Shown: positions 8,106-17,902, counted from the stretch's first letter. The stretch is 44,572 nucleotides of DNA from Klebsiella pneumoniae (GCA_945860125.1 CAMAPQ010000014.1:1-44572), one strand, 5' to 3'. A program made the numbers and translations. The notes: generated from the letters alone by a model not told the origin.

Positions 8106-9218
8106 ATGAACCAACAAGCTATGAATGCCCCTCTCAATGATCAATTTATTAAACTAATGATTGATAACCTCACCACAGCTGTGATACTCGTTGATCACAC
8201 ACTTAAAATAGAATACTTAAATGGCTCAACAGAGAACACATTTGCTATTAGCAAAAGTAAATTATTAGATCACCCCATTGAACTATTATTGAAAAATGAT
8301 CAAGAAACACTAACCATTCTCAGAAACGCCCTATTATCAGGGCATCCGTACACTAAAAGAGAAGTGTGTCTTTCTCTCCCCTCTCGTGTAAGTAAATGGG
8401 TTGATTTAAGCATCACGCCTCTTTTTTTAACAACGAAAGAAACCAAGCTGCTTGTTGAAATTCATAGTATTGAACGCATCATGAGAATCAGCCGCGACGA
8501 ATCACTATTTAGTACGCATCAAACAACTAAAGCACTCATTAAAGGTATGGCGCATGAAATTAAAAATCCACTCGGTGGGATTCGGGGTGCTGCACAGTTA
8601 CTCTCTAAAGAGTTAGAACAATCATCGCTAACCGAATTTACCGACGTCATTATTCGTGAAACAGATCGACTTAAAAATCTCGTTGATAAAATGTTAGGTC
8701 CAAGACATGTTCCCCATTTTCAATCTATTAATATACATCGTGTTATTGAGCATGCTTTAAATCTCATTGAAATTGAACAAAAACACTCATCAACACCAGC
8801 TATTAAATTTAATCGTGACTATGATGCAAGTTTGCCGGAAATTAATGCTGATTTTGAACAGCTTATTCAAGCAATTTTAAATATCTTAAAAAATGCTTGC
8901 GAAGCTTTAAATGAAAATAATATTTCATTGCCTAATATTCAGGTTAAAACACGAATTCTAAGGCAGTATACGATTAACAATAAAAAACATCGTTTAATCG
9001 TTCGTATCGACGTTATTGATAATGGCCCTGGCGTTCCGGAGGCACTTATCGAAAATATTTTTTATCCCATGATTAGTGGCAGACCAAATGGCACGGGATT
9101 AGGTCTTTCTATTTCACAAACGATTATTCAACAACATCAAGGAATTATAGAATGCAACAGCCAGCTAGGGCATACGCAATTCAGCATCTTATTACCTTTG
9201 GAGCGACATCATGACTAA
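8106..9218 (+). CDS. glnL: Nitrogen regulation sensor histidine kinase NtrB (GlnL)
   Basis: NtrB phosphorylates or dephosphorylates NtrC according to nitrogen status, signalled through PII. A PAS domain occupies roughly residues 15-110. The H-box GMAHEIKNPLGGIRGAAQLL holds the phospho-acceptor His. The ATPase domain shows the N-box ILKNACEAL, DNGPGVP and the G-box GTGLGLSIS. The protein is about 370 residues. The track start at 7944 lies inside the ERIC element and is rejected. The ATG at 8106 matches the usual length, and the ATG at 8121, about 14 bases after AAGGA, is an alternative. The last codons overlap ntrC by 8 bp, implying coupled translation. Confidence 0.94.
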   Translation: MNQQAMNAPLNDQFIKLMIDNLTTAVILVDHTLKIEYLNGSTENTFAISKSKLLDHPIELLLKNDQETLTILRNALLSGHPYTKREVCLSLPSRVSKWVDLSITPLFLTTKETKLLVEIHSIERIMRISRDESLFSTHQTTKALIKGMAHEIKNPLGGIRGAAQLLSKELEQSSLTEFTDVIIRETDRLKNLVDKMLGPRHVPHFQSINIHRVIEHALNLIEIEQKHSSTPAIKFNRDYDASLPEINADFEQLIQAILNILKNACEALNENNISLPNIQVKTRILRQYTINNKKHRLIVRIDVIDNGPGVPEALIENIFYPMISGRPNGTGLGLSISQTIIQQHQGIIECNSQLGHTQFSILLPLERHHD

Positions 9219-10659
9219 AGAAAATTCAGCTTGGATTATTGATGATGACCAATCGATTCGATGGGTGCTTGAAAAAGCTTTGCAGCGCGCCTTAATTAAA
9301 ACAGAAAGTTATGCTGAAGCTGAGAGCCCGCTAAGAAATTTACGCTTTAGGGAGCCTGAAGTTATTATCACCGATATACGCATGCCAGGAATGGACGGCC
9401 TTGCCTTTCTTGATAAGCTTAAGCAACGACACCCTCATATTCCCGTAATTATCATGACAGCACATTCAGATCTTGATAGCGCCGTTTCCTCCTATCAAGG
9501 GGGTGCTTTTGAATATTTGCCTAAACCTTTTGATATTGATGATGCCGTCAATCTTATTCACAGAGCAATTCAACGACATCAACAACAAAATACCAAGCAA
9601 TTTACACCATCACCTCAAGCGGGTGCACCTGAAATAATTGGCGAAGCGCCGTCAATGCAAGAGGTCTTTCGTGCGATTGGTAGACTTGCTCAATCAAACA
9701 TTACTGTCCTTATTAACGGACAGTCTGGCACAGGAAAAGAGCTGGTAGCCCGAGCGTTACATAAGCACAGCCCAAGAGCAACCAATGCTTTTATTGCCCT
9801 AAATATGGCAGCCATTCCCAAAGACTTAATTGAGTCAGAATTATTTGGCCATGAAAAAGGGGCTTTTACCGGCGCACATTTTTTCAGACAAGGTCGCTTT
9901 GAACAAGCACATCAAGGCACTTTATTTCTTGATGAAATTGGTGACATGCCTTTGGAAGCACAAACAAGATTACTGCGCGTTTTACAAGAAGGAGAATTTT
10001 ATCGCGTTGGCGGCCAAACACCGATTAAAGTTGATGTGCGATTTATTGCTGCCACACATCAAAACTTAGAAAAATTAGTTCAGCTAGGGACTTTTAGAGA
10101 AGATTTATTTCATCGTTTAAATGTTATTCGTATTCATTTACCTACACTGAACGAAAGACGGCAAGACATCATTAAACTTGCAAAATTTTTTCTGGTTAAA
10201 GCAGCACAAGAATTACGAACCACCGCTAAAACACTCAGTGCAGAGGCTGAAAAATTTTTAATGTATGCTGACTGGAAAGGTAACGTACGACAACTTGAAA
10301 ATACATGTCGCTGGCTTACCGTTATGGCCGCAGGTCATGAAATATTAGCAAGCGATATGCCGTCTGAATTACGCAACCAATCTTACTCAAACGACGGACA
10401 AAATTTCAGCTGGGATCAATCATTAAAACAATGGGCCATGAGTGCCTTAATGCAAAATCAAAGTAATATTTTGCATGCTGCTGTACCCATGTTTGAAAAA
10501 ACACTGATCGAAGTTGCCCTTAATTTCACAGGCGGAAAAAGAAGAGATGCCGCTGAACTTTTAGGATGGGGGCGCAACACACTCACCCGAAAAATGAAAG
10601 AACTCAATATGCATCCCGACTTTTTAGACTCAGAAGAAGAAACGTTGGATATGAATTAG
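9211..10659 (+). CDS. glnG: Nitrogen regulation response regulator NtrC (GlnG), sigma-54 activator
   Basis: This 482-residue activator of sigma-54 RNA polymerase works at nitrogen-assimilation promoters. The receiver domain has the acidic pair IIDDD and phospho-acceptor Asp55 in IITDIRMPGMDG. The AAA+ domain has Walker A GQSGTGKE, the sigma-54 contact loop GAFTGA near residues 217-222 and Walker B TLFLDEIGDMP. The C-terminus is a Fis-type helix-turn-helix (GGKRRDAAELLGWGRNTLTRKMKEL). A GGAG ribosome binding site lies inside the end of ntrB. glnA is not in the window. It is convergent with the cytochrome gene with 13 bp between stop codons. Confidence 0.96.
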   Translation: MTKENSAWIIDDDQSIRWVLEKALQRALIKTESYAEAESPLRNLRFREPEVIITDIRMPGMDGLAFLDKLKQRHPHIPVIIMTAHSDLDSAVSSYQGGAFEYLPKPFDIDDAVNLIHRAIQRHQQQNTKQFTPSPQAGAPEIIGEAPSMQEVFRAIGRLAQSNITVLINGQSGTGKELVARALHKHSPRATNAFIALNMAAIPKDLIESELFGHEKGAFTGAHFFRQGRFEQAHQGTLFLDEIGDMPLEAQTRLLRVLQEGEFYRVGGQTPIKVDVRFIAATHQNLEKLVQLGTFREDLFHRLNVIRIHLPTLNERRQDIIKLAKFFLVKAAQELRTTAKTLSAEAEKFLMYADWKGNVRQLENTCRWLTVMAAGHEILASDMPSELRNQSYSNDGQNFSWDQSLKQWAMSALMQNQSNILHAAVPMFEKTLIEVALNFTGGKRRDAAELLGWGRNTLTRKMKELNMHPDFLDSEEETLDMN

Positions 10660-10672
10660 CTGTAGGCGTGCT

Positions 10673-13600
10673 TTAGCGACAAAACTGAAGTGTGGGCTGT
10701 GGATAAGCCAACACTTCAACCTCACCTAAAGACAAAACATCGCGCTCATCATTATTGCCTTGGCCATTACTACCAACCAATAGAGGATCGGATTGGCGAT
10801 TGATAATAATGTTGCGCCCCAATATCGGTGCATGAGTTAGCTCGACTAGATTCAAACTCAGCGTATCAGGCGATTGCAAAACATTATTGATATTAAGTAG
10901 TGGCGATTTAAACACTTGATTGTTGTCGGCATCCGTAATCGTCACTTGAATATCGCTCAAGCGTGCCTTACAGCAGTCCTGGCGATTATGTAAAACCACT
11001 GTATGTATTAAACGATTTTGATCCAAGGCCAAGCGCCAACTTGCTGAGCTTTGCCCTATAGCTGTGTGGGTAAAGTTATCGAAGCGACCATCAATGGCAA
11101 AACCAGCTGGAAATATATTATTGCCATAAGTAGATGATTGCGTTGCAGCGCCCAGTTGCGCAACATTTTGCTTTGCCGCACAGGCTTGCGTTGCTGGCAC
11201 TACAAGGCGAGACGCAAATACTTGAACCTCAGCCAATGACAATACATTGGCTTCACCGACATTACCCCCACCATTACTGCCCAACAACAGAGGATCAGAT
11301 GAGCGTACAATTTTTACTTGACGGCCAGTTACCGGTGCACCCGTTAATGCTATGAGGTCAATCACTAAACGATTCGGTGCTGCTTCGCGATTATGGCGAT
11401 TGAGAAAATGCGATTTGAACATTACCTGTTTGCCAGATGCATCGAGCACATACACGGTAATATCGCGTAATCTCCCACCACAGCAGCCAATGCGATTGTT
11501 TAATATGATTGAATGGATACTATAGCTTTGATCAAGCTCAAGCGACCAAGATGGGTTTGTTTGGCCTGTTTTAGTATGGGTGAAATTATTCAAGTCGCCA
11601 TCAATCGCTAAATTGGCAGTAAAACGTGTATCTTGATAATTCGATGATTGCGTAGCTTTGCCAAGCGGCGCCACATTTACAACTCGCGCAGTGATTGAAT
11701 CAGCAAACAGAGGATTCTTGCCTAAATCACGCTCATCTTGATCAAAAACGCCATCATTGTCGTGATCAATACCCATGCGCACCTCACTACCTTTGGGTAC
11801 GGCAGTATAAACCAAGGTATTACCCGCTTGGTTTTGTGTGCGAAGTTCATTAATGCTGACTATTTCTGTTTCGCGATCTGCCTGAAAGCGTTGACCACCA
11901 ATATAGGCATATCCACGTGTTTGGTTCTTGATCACGCCTTTAGCAATAATACCGATTGCGCCCGCATCTGCTAAATTAAGCAATTGCATCAGTTTTTCGT
12001 TCTGCGTGGCGTCGTTATTACCACTAAACATCACCTGAATACCAACAGCAGCATGCGTGTCTTTACTTTGGTTGCCTTCATTTAAACCTCGCGGCGTATA
12101 AGGAAAGCGCCCATTAAATGACAACATAAACGCCATCAAGTTATTGGAGCGTGATTCATTATGCGTAGAATCAAAACTGCCATCCTGCTGGAAACCAAAA
12201 CCAGAATTGCTCGCAGTGGCATCATCAAACCACAAACCAAAACGTTCATAAAAATTACGCCAAGTTGGCGGACGACGAATCAATTCGACACCAAATCCAC
12301 CACCGACACGCAATAGGTTTCCGCGACCACTATGGCCGTCGTGACAAGCGCGACAACTACCTTCAAACTGTTGTCGTCCGATATCAGCATTGCCAACACG
12401 ACTGACGCTGCCATGCGGGCCAGGAATTTGTACTTGCGTGGAATAATGATTATCAAGGTTACGATATGGATTTGGTGGAATATAAATTGAGTCTAAAAAG
12501 CTTTCAAAGGCCTTGGTATTAGCTAGCGTTGGCACAGCTAGCGCACCCTGTAGCGATTTAAACGCATCAGCAAAGTGGCCAAGATTGGCTTTATCGCCAG
12601 ACCAATGCATCGACGGATGACCAATAATATCTTGCAATGTCATCGTTAGAAGCGGGCCTTTCATCGGATGTTGTTGCACGTTGATAATGGGATTACCAAC
12701 GGTATCGCTGAATCCACGAATGCTGGCCATATTGCCAGCAGGATTGCCTAGATCCCAAGATAAACGATCAGTACGACCATCAATATGGCAGGAGGCGCAC
12801 GCAATATGCCCCAAGCCCGAACCGATTTGCGTGTCATATAAAAAAGCACGTCCCGCCTTAATAGCTTTTGGTGTTGGATCAAAAAAAGTTGCACGTTGTG
12901 TTTCACTGAATGACGTTAAGTTAATTTCCGAAATCTCAGCAGAGAATTTATTAAGTACAAACCCACGCGTGCCATTTGGGTGTAAAACAACCCCTGTAGG
13001 GCCTGTACCCAAGCGAATTTGATTTAATCGCTTGCCATTCTGATCAATGAGAATCAAGTTATTCGAGCCCATGCCGGTTATAAAAGCACGCTGACCATCT
13101 TTACTCCACGCAATACCACGCGGATCGCCAATCGACAGTTGCCGCGTTGCTTGGGATACGCTGCGTTGCTGATAATTAAGATGCGGGTTCAGATCAGTAA
13201 TTTTAGCCCGACCATCTGTAGATACTTGTGCCAAGTTAACACGCAAAAAAGTGCTTTGCAGGTTTGGTTCCCAGCGAATTTCATTAGTAGCATCGGTGCC
13301 AACAATTGCGATGCTGCCAGAAACTGGATTGACCGCTAACGCCATTAAGCTATTCATCAAGCGGCGCTGATAAGTTACGGTTAATACATTAGCGTCGATA
13401 ATCGCCAGGTCACGATCAGGCAAATCCCAACCAGCAACACGCCCACTACGACTGCCGCCTAATCCAGCTAGATCACCTGAAATAAACCGCGTCCAATCGC
13501 CTTGATTATCATCAAACCATTTACCGTCTTCGCTTTTACGCACAATCATGCTCACCGGCGGTGGCGCAATATTATTGGGATTGATGGCAGGTAGAAATTG

Positions 13601-14335
13601 TGTACCGCGATTTGGCGGTACATTAACGCCGCCGTAGGGGCCTTGTGGATGGCGCACTAAATCGACTTCAAAGCCATTTTGTTTTCCTCCAGTAACAAGC
13701 GTGGTGCCGTTTCCAGATTCAAAAATAGCAACATAAACTTTAGAACCATCAAGGCTAACCGCCAAAGCTCGAGGGTCTTCTCCATCAATCATGATGCGTT
13801 TTGGTGCAGCCAACATATTTTGTGGATCAAATACATTTAAACGATTAACTTGCGAAGCAGAAACAAATGCTCGCTGGGGTTTCCCTGCAAAAACAACATC
13901 TGCTGGTTCATCGTCAGTTGTTAAGGTTGCTATTACTTGTTGTGAATTGAGATCAATAACACTGATCGAGTCAGAAATATGATTTACCACCCACGCTTCG
14001 TTATTATTGCGAACGCGCACCGATACCGGATCTAAACCCACGGGAATCAATGCTCGTTGACGCAAAACACCACCCGCCGTATCAAACAGCAATAAGCTAT
14101 TATCAGCAGTATTCACCGCTAGAAGAGTATTGCCATCAGGCGTTATATCCAGCGGATGTACTTGCGGATTTTCCCAGTTAACAAAGTTTTCATTAGGGCG
14201 TTGCCAGGTGGTATCTGCCGATACCGTGCTCAATAAACTGGTGATGCCCTGAGTGGCAGCATAGCCGTGTGAATACACGCCAAGAAGAAAACAACTGATG
14301 ACAGATAAGATTAGGCGATTCAAAACTTGAGACAT
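10673..14335 (-). CDS. Exported YVTN beta-propeller / di-haem cytochrome c / tandem fucolectin-like protein
   Basis: This is a 1220-residue secreted fusion. A signal peptide ends near SHGYAATQ. Residues about 50-490 form YVTN-type propeller repeats such as NNEAWVVNHISDSISVIDLNS. Two c-type haem sites follow, CASCH near 513 and CRACH near 661, in a region resembling di-haem peroxidase/MauG-like proteins. Near residue 853 DHDNDGVFDQDE resembles a calcium-binding loop. Two C-terminal domains of about 160 residues start NVAPLGKATQSS and NVAQLGAATQSS and carry adjacent Cys pairs (NRIGCCGGRL, NRQDCCKARL) typical of fucolectin-type carbohydrate-binding modules. The likely role is extracytoplasmic redox chemistry attached to a surface glycan, by inference. 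Base composition is visibly richer in G/C than its neighbours, suggesting transfer. Confidence 0.8.
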   Translation of the reverse strand: MSQVLNRLILSVISCFLLGVYSHGYAATQGITSLLSTVSADTTWQRPNENFVNWENPQVHPLDITPDGNTLLAVNTADNSLLLFDTAGGVLRQRALIPVGLDPVSVRVRNNNEAWVVNHISDSISVIDLNSQQVIATLTTDDEPADVVFAGKPQRAFVSASQVNRLNVFDPQNMLAAPKRIMIDGEDPRALAVSLDGSKVYVAIFESGNGTTLVTGGKQNGFEVDLVRHPQGPYGGVNVPPNRGTQFLPAINPNNIAPPPVSMIVRKSEDGKWFDDNQGDWTRFISGDLAGLGGSRSGRVAGWDLPDRDLAIIDANVLTVTYQRRLMNSLMALAVNPVSGSIAIVGTDATNEIRWEPNLQSTFLRVNLAQVSTDGRAKITDLNPHLNYQQRSVSQATRQLSIGDPRGIAWSKDGQRAFITGMGSNNLILIDQNGKRLNQIRLGTGPTGVVLHPNGTRGFVLNKFSAEISEINLTSFSETQRATFFDPTPKAIKAGRAFLYDTQIGSGLGHIACASCHIDGRTDRLSWDLGNPAGNMASIRGFSDTVGNPIINVQQHPMKGPLLTMTLQDIIGHPSMHWSGDKANLGHFADAFKSLQGALAVPTLANTKAFESFLDSIYIPPNPYRNLDNHYSTQVQIPGPHGSVSRVGNADIGRQQFEGSCRACHDGHSGRGNLLRVGGGFGVELIRRPPTWRNFYERFGLWFDDATASNSGFGFQQDGSFDSTHNESRSNNLMAFMLSFNGRFPYTPRGLNEGNQSKDTHAAVGIQVMFSGNNDATQNEKLMQLLNLADAGAIGIIAKGVIKNQTRGYAYIGGQRFQADRETEIVSINELRTQNQAGNTLVYTAVPKGSEVRMGIDHDNDGVFDQDERDLGKNPLFADSITARVVNVAPLGKATQSSNYQDTRFTANLAIDGDLNNFTHTKTGQTNPSWSLELDQSYSIHSIILNNRIGCCGGRLRDITVYVLDASGKQVMFKSHFLNRHNREAAPNRLVIDLIALTGAPVTGRQVKIVRSSDPLLLGSNGGGNVGEANVLSLAEVQVFASRLVVPATQACAAKQNVAQLGAATQSSTYGNNIFPAGFAIDGRFDNFTHTAIGQSSASWRLALDQNRLIHTVVLHNRQDCCKARLSDIQVTITDADNNQVFKSPLLNINNVLQSPDTLSLNLVELTHAPILGRNIIINRQSDPLLVGSNGQGNNDERDVLSLGEVEVLAYPQPTLQFCR

Positions 14336-14700
14336 ACGCTTTTTTCTCTATTATGGATAATTTTAATGCCGCATTTTTATCATTAACGCAGCAGCGCAAG
14401 TAAGAGCCAAAAGCTATCACTTATGATAAGTCATGAGCAAGCATATAGGCTGTTTTAGGCTGTGATTTTTCTGACATTAAAAACACCACAAACGCTGTTT
14501 TTTTGGCTATGAATAACCCACAAAAATAGCAAGAAGACACTTCTTGTGTTTAACTGATAAAGTCGGCAAGGATGCACCCAGCGCCAAAAAGCATTGAAAA
14601 CGAGAACGCGAAACCAAGCGAGCAAGACTGCAGACAAGTACAGCTACAGCAAAGCATCCTTATTCATGACCATCACGCAGGGCATAAATCGGAGATAAAT
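14336..14700. other. Intergenic region between divergent cytochrome and DUF2157 genes (365 bp)
   Basis: The region contains the left copy of the 27-bp direct repeat described separately. The ORF-track start at 14572 and the minus-strand ORF at 14455-14637 lie here but have no coding support. The left part must hold the promoter of the cytochrome gene. No RNA gene was recognised. Confidence 0.5.
14529..14575. repeat. Left copy of a direct repeat bounding the DUF2157 island
   Basis: The 27 bases starting GCAAGAAGACACTTCTTG (14529-14555) are repeated exactly at 17903-17929. GGCAAGGATGC follows at 14565-14575 and again at 17935-17945. The repeat contains a small perfect hairpin, CAAGAAG-ACA-CTTCTTG. 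It may be a recombination or insertion boundary. Confidence 0.75.
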
Positions 14701-15723
14701 ATGGATACGCAAAACAACACCAGTATCACTCTCGATTCAATACCAGCAAATAGGCGGATTATCGAAGAATTATCCTCGCACAGGCTTATATCAACCGATG
14801 CCCGCGAATATGGGCTGCGATTGCTGTATCCATCGCAAAACTGGGGGCTTTGGGTTTCCAGAATGCTACTGGTGCTTGGTGTATCTCTAATTCTATCCGG
14901 TATAGTTTATTTCTTTGCTTTTAACTGGACAAAAATAACGGCGGGAATGAAGCTCGGCTCGATACAGGTTTCAATTCTAGGCTGCCTTGGCGCATCCTAC
15001 TTTTACGGATTACAGCGACTATCAGGAAAAGTTCTTCTACTCAGTTCTTCGGTGCTTGTGGGTGTATTTCTCGCCGTATTTGGTCAAATTTATCAGACAG
15101 GCGCAGATGCTTATAATCTGTTCATGATATGGGCTTTGCTGACATTACCATGGGTGATAATTTCAGAGTTTGCCGCGTTATGGGTAGTATGGCTAGTTAT
15201 TAGCAACACATTCTTGATTCTCTATTGGACTCAAGCCGCGTTGCCAGAGTACGAAACGGAAATGATGATTGTTTCCTATCTAGCTCTATTCAACGGGCTG
15301 TTCTTGGGACTTAGAGAATATTTCCTGACAAAAGGTTTGCATCGGCTGGAAGAACAATGGACGCGTGTGGTTCTTGTTGTCCCTATTCTTGTTTATGCCC
15401 TTATTCCGACCATCGCACTTATAGTGGAGCCTAGCCGTGTAACACATTCTATTGTTTTTGGTGCGTTGCTCTCAGCGGTGATTCACGCGGCGTTCTATAT
15501 CGTTTATCGCTTTAAGTTGCCCGATATGCGGGGATTGGCCGCGACTATTTTATCTGGCTGCATCATTTTAGAATCAGCGATCTTCAAGGCATTGACTGAG
15601 ATATTCCGCCATAGCGATGCCATTATGTGCCTGATGATGGGTGGCATCACATTGGGGGTTTTCACCCTTGCGATTATCAAGTTGCGGGTTATTGCAAAAG
15701 AAATAGAGGAAAAAAATGTCTAA
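14701..15723 (+). CDS. DUF2157 multi-pass membrane protein
   Basis: This 340-residue inner-membrane protein belongs to DUF2157. A soluble N-terminal segment of about 65 residues is followed by at least eight hydrophobic helices, starting with LWVSRMLLVLGVSLILSGIVYFFAFNW, which includes the FAFNW signature typical of the family. The track start at 14572 runs through the flanking repeat. The ATG at 14701 is preferred because GGAG lies 6 bases before it and the family starts here. Function is unknown. It forms a tight operon with DUF4401 (8-bp overlap) and GDYXXLXY genes, a set often found together. Codon use is more G/C-rich than the flanking kinase gene. Confidence 0.88.
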   Translation: MDTQNNTSITLDSIPANRRIIEELSSHRLISTDAREYGLRLLYPSQNWGLWVSRMLLVLGVSLILSGIVYFFAFNWTKITAGMKLGSIQVSILGCLGASYFYGLQRLSGKVLLLSSSVLVGVFLAVFGQIYQTGADAYNLFMIWALLTLPWVIISEFAALWVVWLVISNTFLILYWTQAALPEYETEMMIVSYLALFNGLFLGLREYFLTKGLHRLEEQWTRVVLVVPILVYALIPTIALIVEPSRVTHSIVFGALLSAVIHAAFYIVYRFKLPDMRGLAATILSGCIILESAIFKALTEIFRHSDAIMCLMMGGITLGVFTLAIIKLRVIAKEIEEKNV

Positions 15724-16795
15724 ATACATGACCAATATCACTGCGCGAGGACTGCTTAGTTCTTGGCTAAATGCGGGATTGGTGCCGCAATCTGAAAGTG
15801 CTCAGCTGGAGGGCTTCATTGCCTCGCAGCAACAAGAAAAAGAACTGCCCCTTTACCTACGAATTCTGGTCGGCATCGGCGCATTCATTGCGTCACTCTG
15901 CTTTATTGGCTTCCTCAGCGTATCTAAGATTATCAATTTTAATTCCGAAGGTGGACTCATATTTTTGGGATTTATATTCGTTGGTTCCGCACTTTTTCTC
16001 GCAAAAACGTCAGGTGACAAAGATAATACCGTCAAACATAGTTTCCTAATTCAAACCTCATTCTGCGCGATGGGTGTAGGTAAAATCCTCTTTATAATGG
16101 GTTTTGCTGAAATGTTTGGAAGAGATGGTGGCTGGGGCGTGACGCTTTCAACGTTGCTAATCACCGTTGCAACCTATCATGTGTACCGCATGTCGATCGA
16201 TAGGTTCTTATCGACGCTTGCCATTTTTACCTCACTGTTGATCAACATTGTAAGTCAGCAATATTTTGGCACTTCTACAGAAATCGTGCTGAATCTGTTT
16301 TTCTTTATTCAAATCATCCTTGCCGCTGTTTTGCTCACGCATGGCAGAGTAAAAAGGGACTATATTCCGCTTGCCTATGCCACAGTATTTTCTCTTTGTA
16401 TAACCGTTATTTATTTCAAGCAAGCCTACAGCCTGACTTTTATCAACGCCCTGCTTACACTTTCACTCGTTGGGTTGATTGGCTGGGCAGCGGGTAATCT
16501 GGAAAAGCTAAAAACCGAGCCACTGATGCTTGCTTCGCTAGGCGCAGTATTGCTAGGGATTATTTCTGCACCTGGGGTGATTCTTTCCATATGTCTGATG
16601 GTGCTGGGCTATGCCAAGCATGAGAAGTTGCTACTACTCATGGGCATCTTGCTCATGCCCGTATTTATATCCCTCTATTACTACAATCTCGATATCAGCC
16701 TCACGGCAAAATCAGGGGTATTGATAGGAAGCGGTGCATTGTTATTGGCGGGGCGCGGATACCTTGCGGTAAAGCAATTAGATCGGGAGGTTTAA
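15716..16795 (+). CDS. DUF4401 multi-pass membrane protein
   Basis: This 359-residue membrane protein is of the DUF4401 type and is the usual partner of DUF2157. The N-terminal 45 residues are soluble (ARGLLSSWLNAGLVPQSESAQLEGFIASQQQ), followed by about ten hydrophobic helices. Its ATG overlaps the end of the DUF2157 gene, with AGAGGA just upstream inside that gene, so the two are translationally coupled. Function is unknown. Co-occurrence with the GDYXXLXY protein suggests that the three act in one membrane complex (inference). Confidence 0.85.
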   Translation: MSKYMTNITARGLLSSWLNAGLVPQSESAQLEGFIASQQQEKELPLYLRILVGIGAFIASLCFIGFLSVSKIINFNSEGGLIFLGFIFVGSALFLAKTSGDKDNTVKHSFLIQTSFCAMGVGKILFIMGFAEMFGRDGGWGVTLSTLLITVATYHVYRMSIDRFLSTLAIFTSLLINIVSQQYFGTSTEIVLNLFFFIQIILAAVLLTHGRVKRDYIPLAYATVFSLCITVIYFKQAYSLTFINALLTLSLVGLIGWAAGNLEKLKTEPLMLASLGAVLLGIISAPGVILSICLMVLGYAKHEKLLLLMGILLMPVFISLYYYNLDISLTAKSGVLIGSGALLLAGRGYLAVKQLDREV

Positions 16796-16796
16796 T

Positions 16797-17279
16797 ATGA
16801 AGAAAGTCATTTTTATTGCATCTACCTTGCTAGTTTTTGCCGCATTCAATTATGGCATTTTCCAAAAAGAGGAAATTAAGGCCAATGGCGAGATAGTGTT
16901 GCTAGAACTAGCACCTGTTGACCCCCGCTCGTTGATGCAAGGTGATTATATGCGGCTACGCTATGCTATTGAGCAAAACCAAATCAGCCAAGCAAAAGAG
17001 AAGCGCGGCTACATGGTAGTGGTTCTTGACCAGAATAAAGTTGCCACCTTCAAAAGTTTTTATGAAAAAGGAGAGCTAGCTGCTAACGAGAAGTTACTTC
17101 GTTATCATAATAAATATGACAAGGTACGAATTGTGCCTGACTCATTTATGTTTCAGGAAGGTCATGCAAAATTCTACGAACAAGCAAAATATGGTGTGTT
17201 CAAGTTTGATAAAAAGGGAAATCATTTATTGGTAGCATTAGCAAATGCTAATCTAAATTTAATATCCCCAGATATTTAG
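16797..17279 (+). CDS. GDYXXLXY domain protein
   Basis: This 160-residue protein has an N-terminal signal anchor (MKKVIFIASTLLVFAAFNYGIF) and the family signature GDYMRLRY near residues 50-57, preceded by the common LAPVDPRSLMQ. The rest is probably a small beta-rich periplasmic domain. It starts 1 base after the DUF4401 stop with GGGAGG inside that gene, completing the three-gene operon. The family's biochemical role is not known. Confidence 0.9.
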   Translation: MKKVIFIASTLLVFAAFNYGIFQKEEIKANGEIVLLELAPVDPRSLMQGDYMRLRYAIEQNQISQAKEKRGYMVVVLDQNKVATFKSFYEKGELAANEKLLRYHNKYDKVRIVPDSFMFQEGHAKFYEQAKYGVFKFDKKGNHLLVALANANLNLISPDI

Positions 17280-17342
17280 CATGAATTGAAGCGAAGCATG
17301 ACATCTAGCCTGACACAGGGGGCATTCTGTATTTAATGATTT

Positions 17343-17853
17343 AACGCCAAAGGAAATGTATCACCAGGGGAGGCTAACAAAGATTTATTAATTGATTTTT
17401 TAAATAGCCTTTTTCAAGGTGAAGAAGTCATTAAAACAATGGAGTTTAAAAAGAAGGAACAATGAAGCGAATCAGATTTAGGAACAAAATCAACGTGGGG
17501 ATTGGGATTACAATTTAAAAGCCATGTATCTCGTGGCGATACTAGATTTTATTTTTGATGACGATAAAACAGACACTATTAATTATCGTTATGTTGTCAA
17601 ATTAACGGATATTGAAACCCAAAAGATTTTCTACGATAAACTCACGTTTATTTATCTTGAAATGCGGAAATTCATAAAAAAAGGCAAGCTGGAAAAATCG
17701 AGAGCCACGCTCCGTAGCCTGCTGCAAAAGAAATTTAAAGTGGTTTTGTCTGATGACATCAATCAAAAAATTGATCAAGCAAATCTTGCTCAGCTTGATC
17801 AATGGGTTGACGGTATTTTTGATGCGGAAAGTATAGATGGGTTGTTGAGATAG
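17343..17853 (+). pseudogene. Decayed PD-(D/E)XK nuclease-family (Rpn-like) transposase
   Basis: Two frames together recall the Rpn/PD-(D/E)XK transposase family. The first (17343-17465) reads NVSPGEANKDLLIDFLNSLFQGEEVIKTMEF and then stops at TGA. The second begins around 17482 and continues as RGDWDYNLKAMYLVAILDFIFD and IFYDKLTFIYLEMRKF, ending with a DUF4351-like tail, AQLDQWVDGIFDAESIDGLL. The catalytic core between these parts, the segment before GEANKD and the region between LEMRKF and the tail are missing, so several deletions and a frame change are needed. The 109-aa track ORF (17524-17853) is only the last part of this remnant and should not be annotated as an intact gene. Confidence 0.82.
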
Positions 17854-17902
17854 TTTTTTTCACATTCGCTTCTAGGCTATAGAAAAAGAGCTCAATTAAA
17901 TG

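Noticed and set aside
14193-14637. Minus-strand ORFs of 75 and 60 aa
   Set aside because: They overlap the cytochrome start and the direct repeat in other frames, with no ribosome binding site or recognisable sequence.
17524-17853. 109-aa ORF as an intact gene
   Set aside because: It is only the C-terminal part of a decayed PD-(D/E)XK transposase whose N-terminal remnant lies upstream in another frame.
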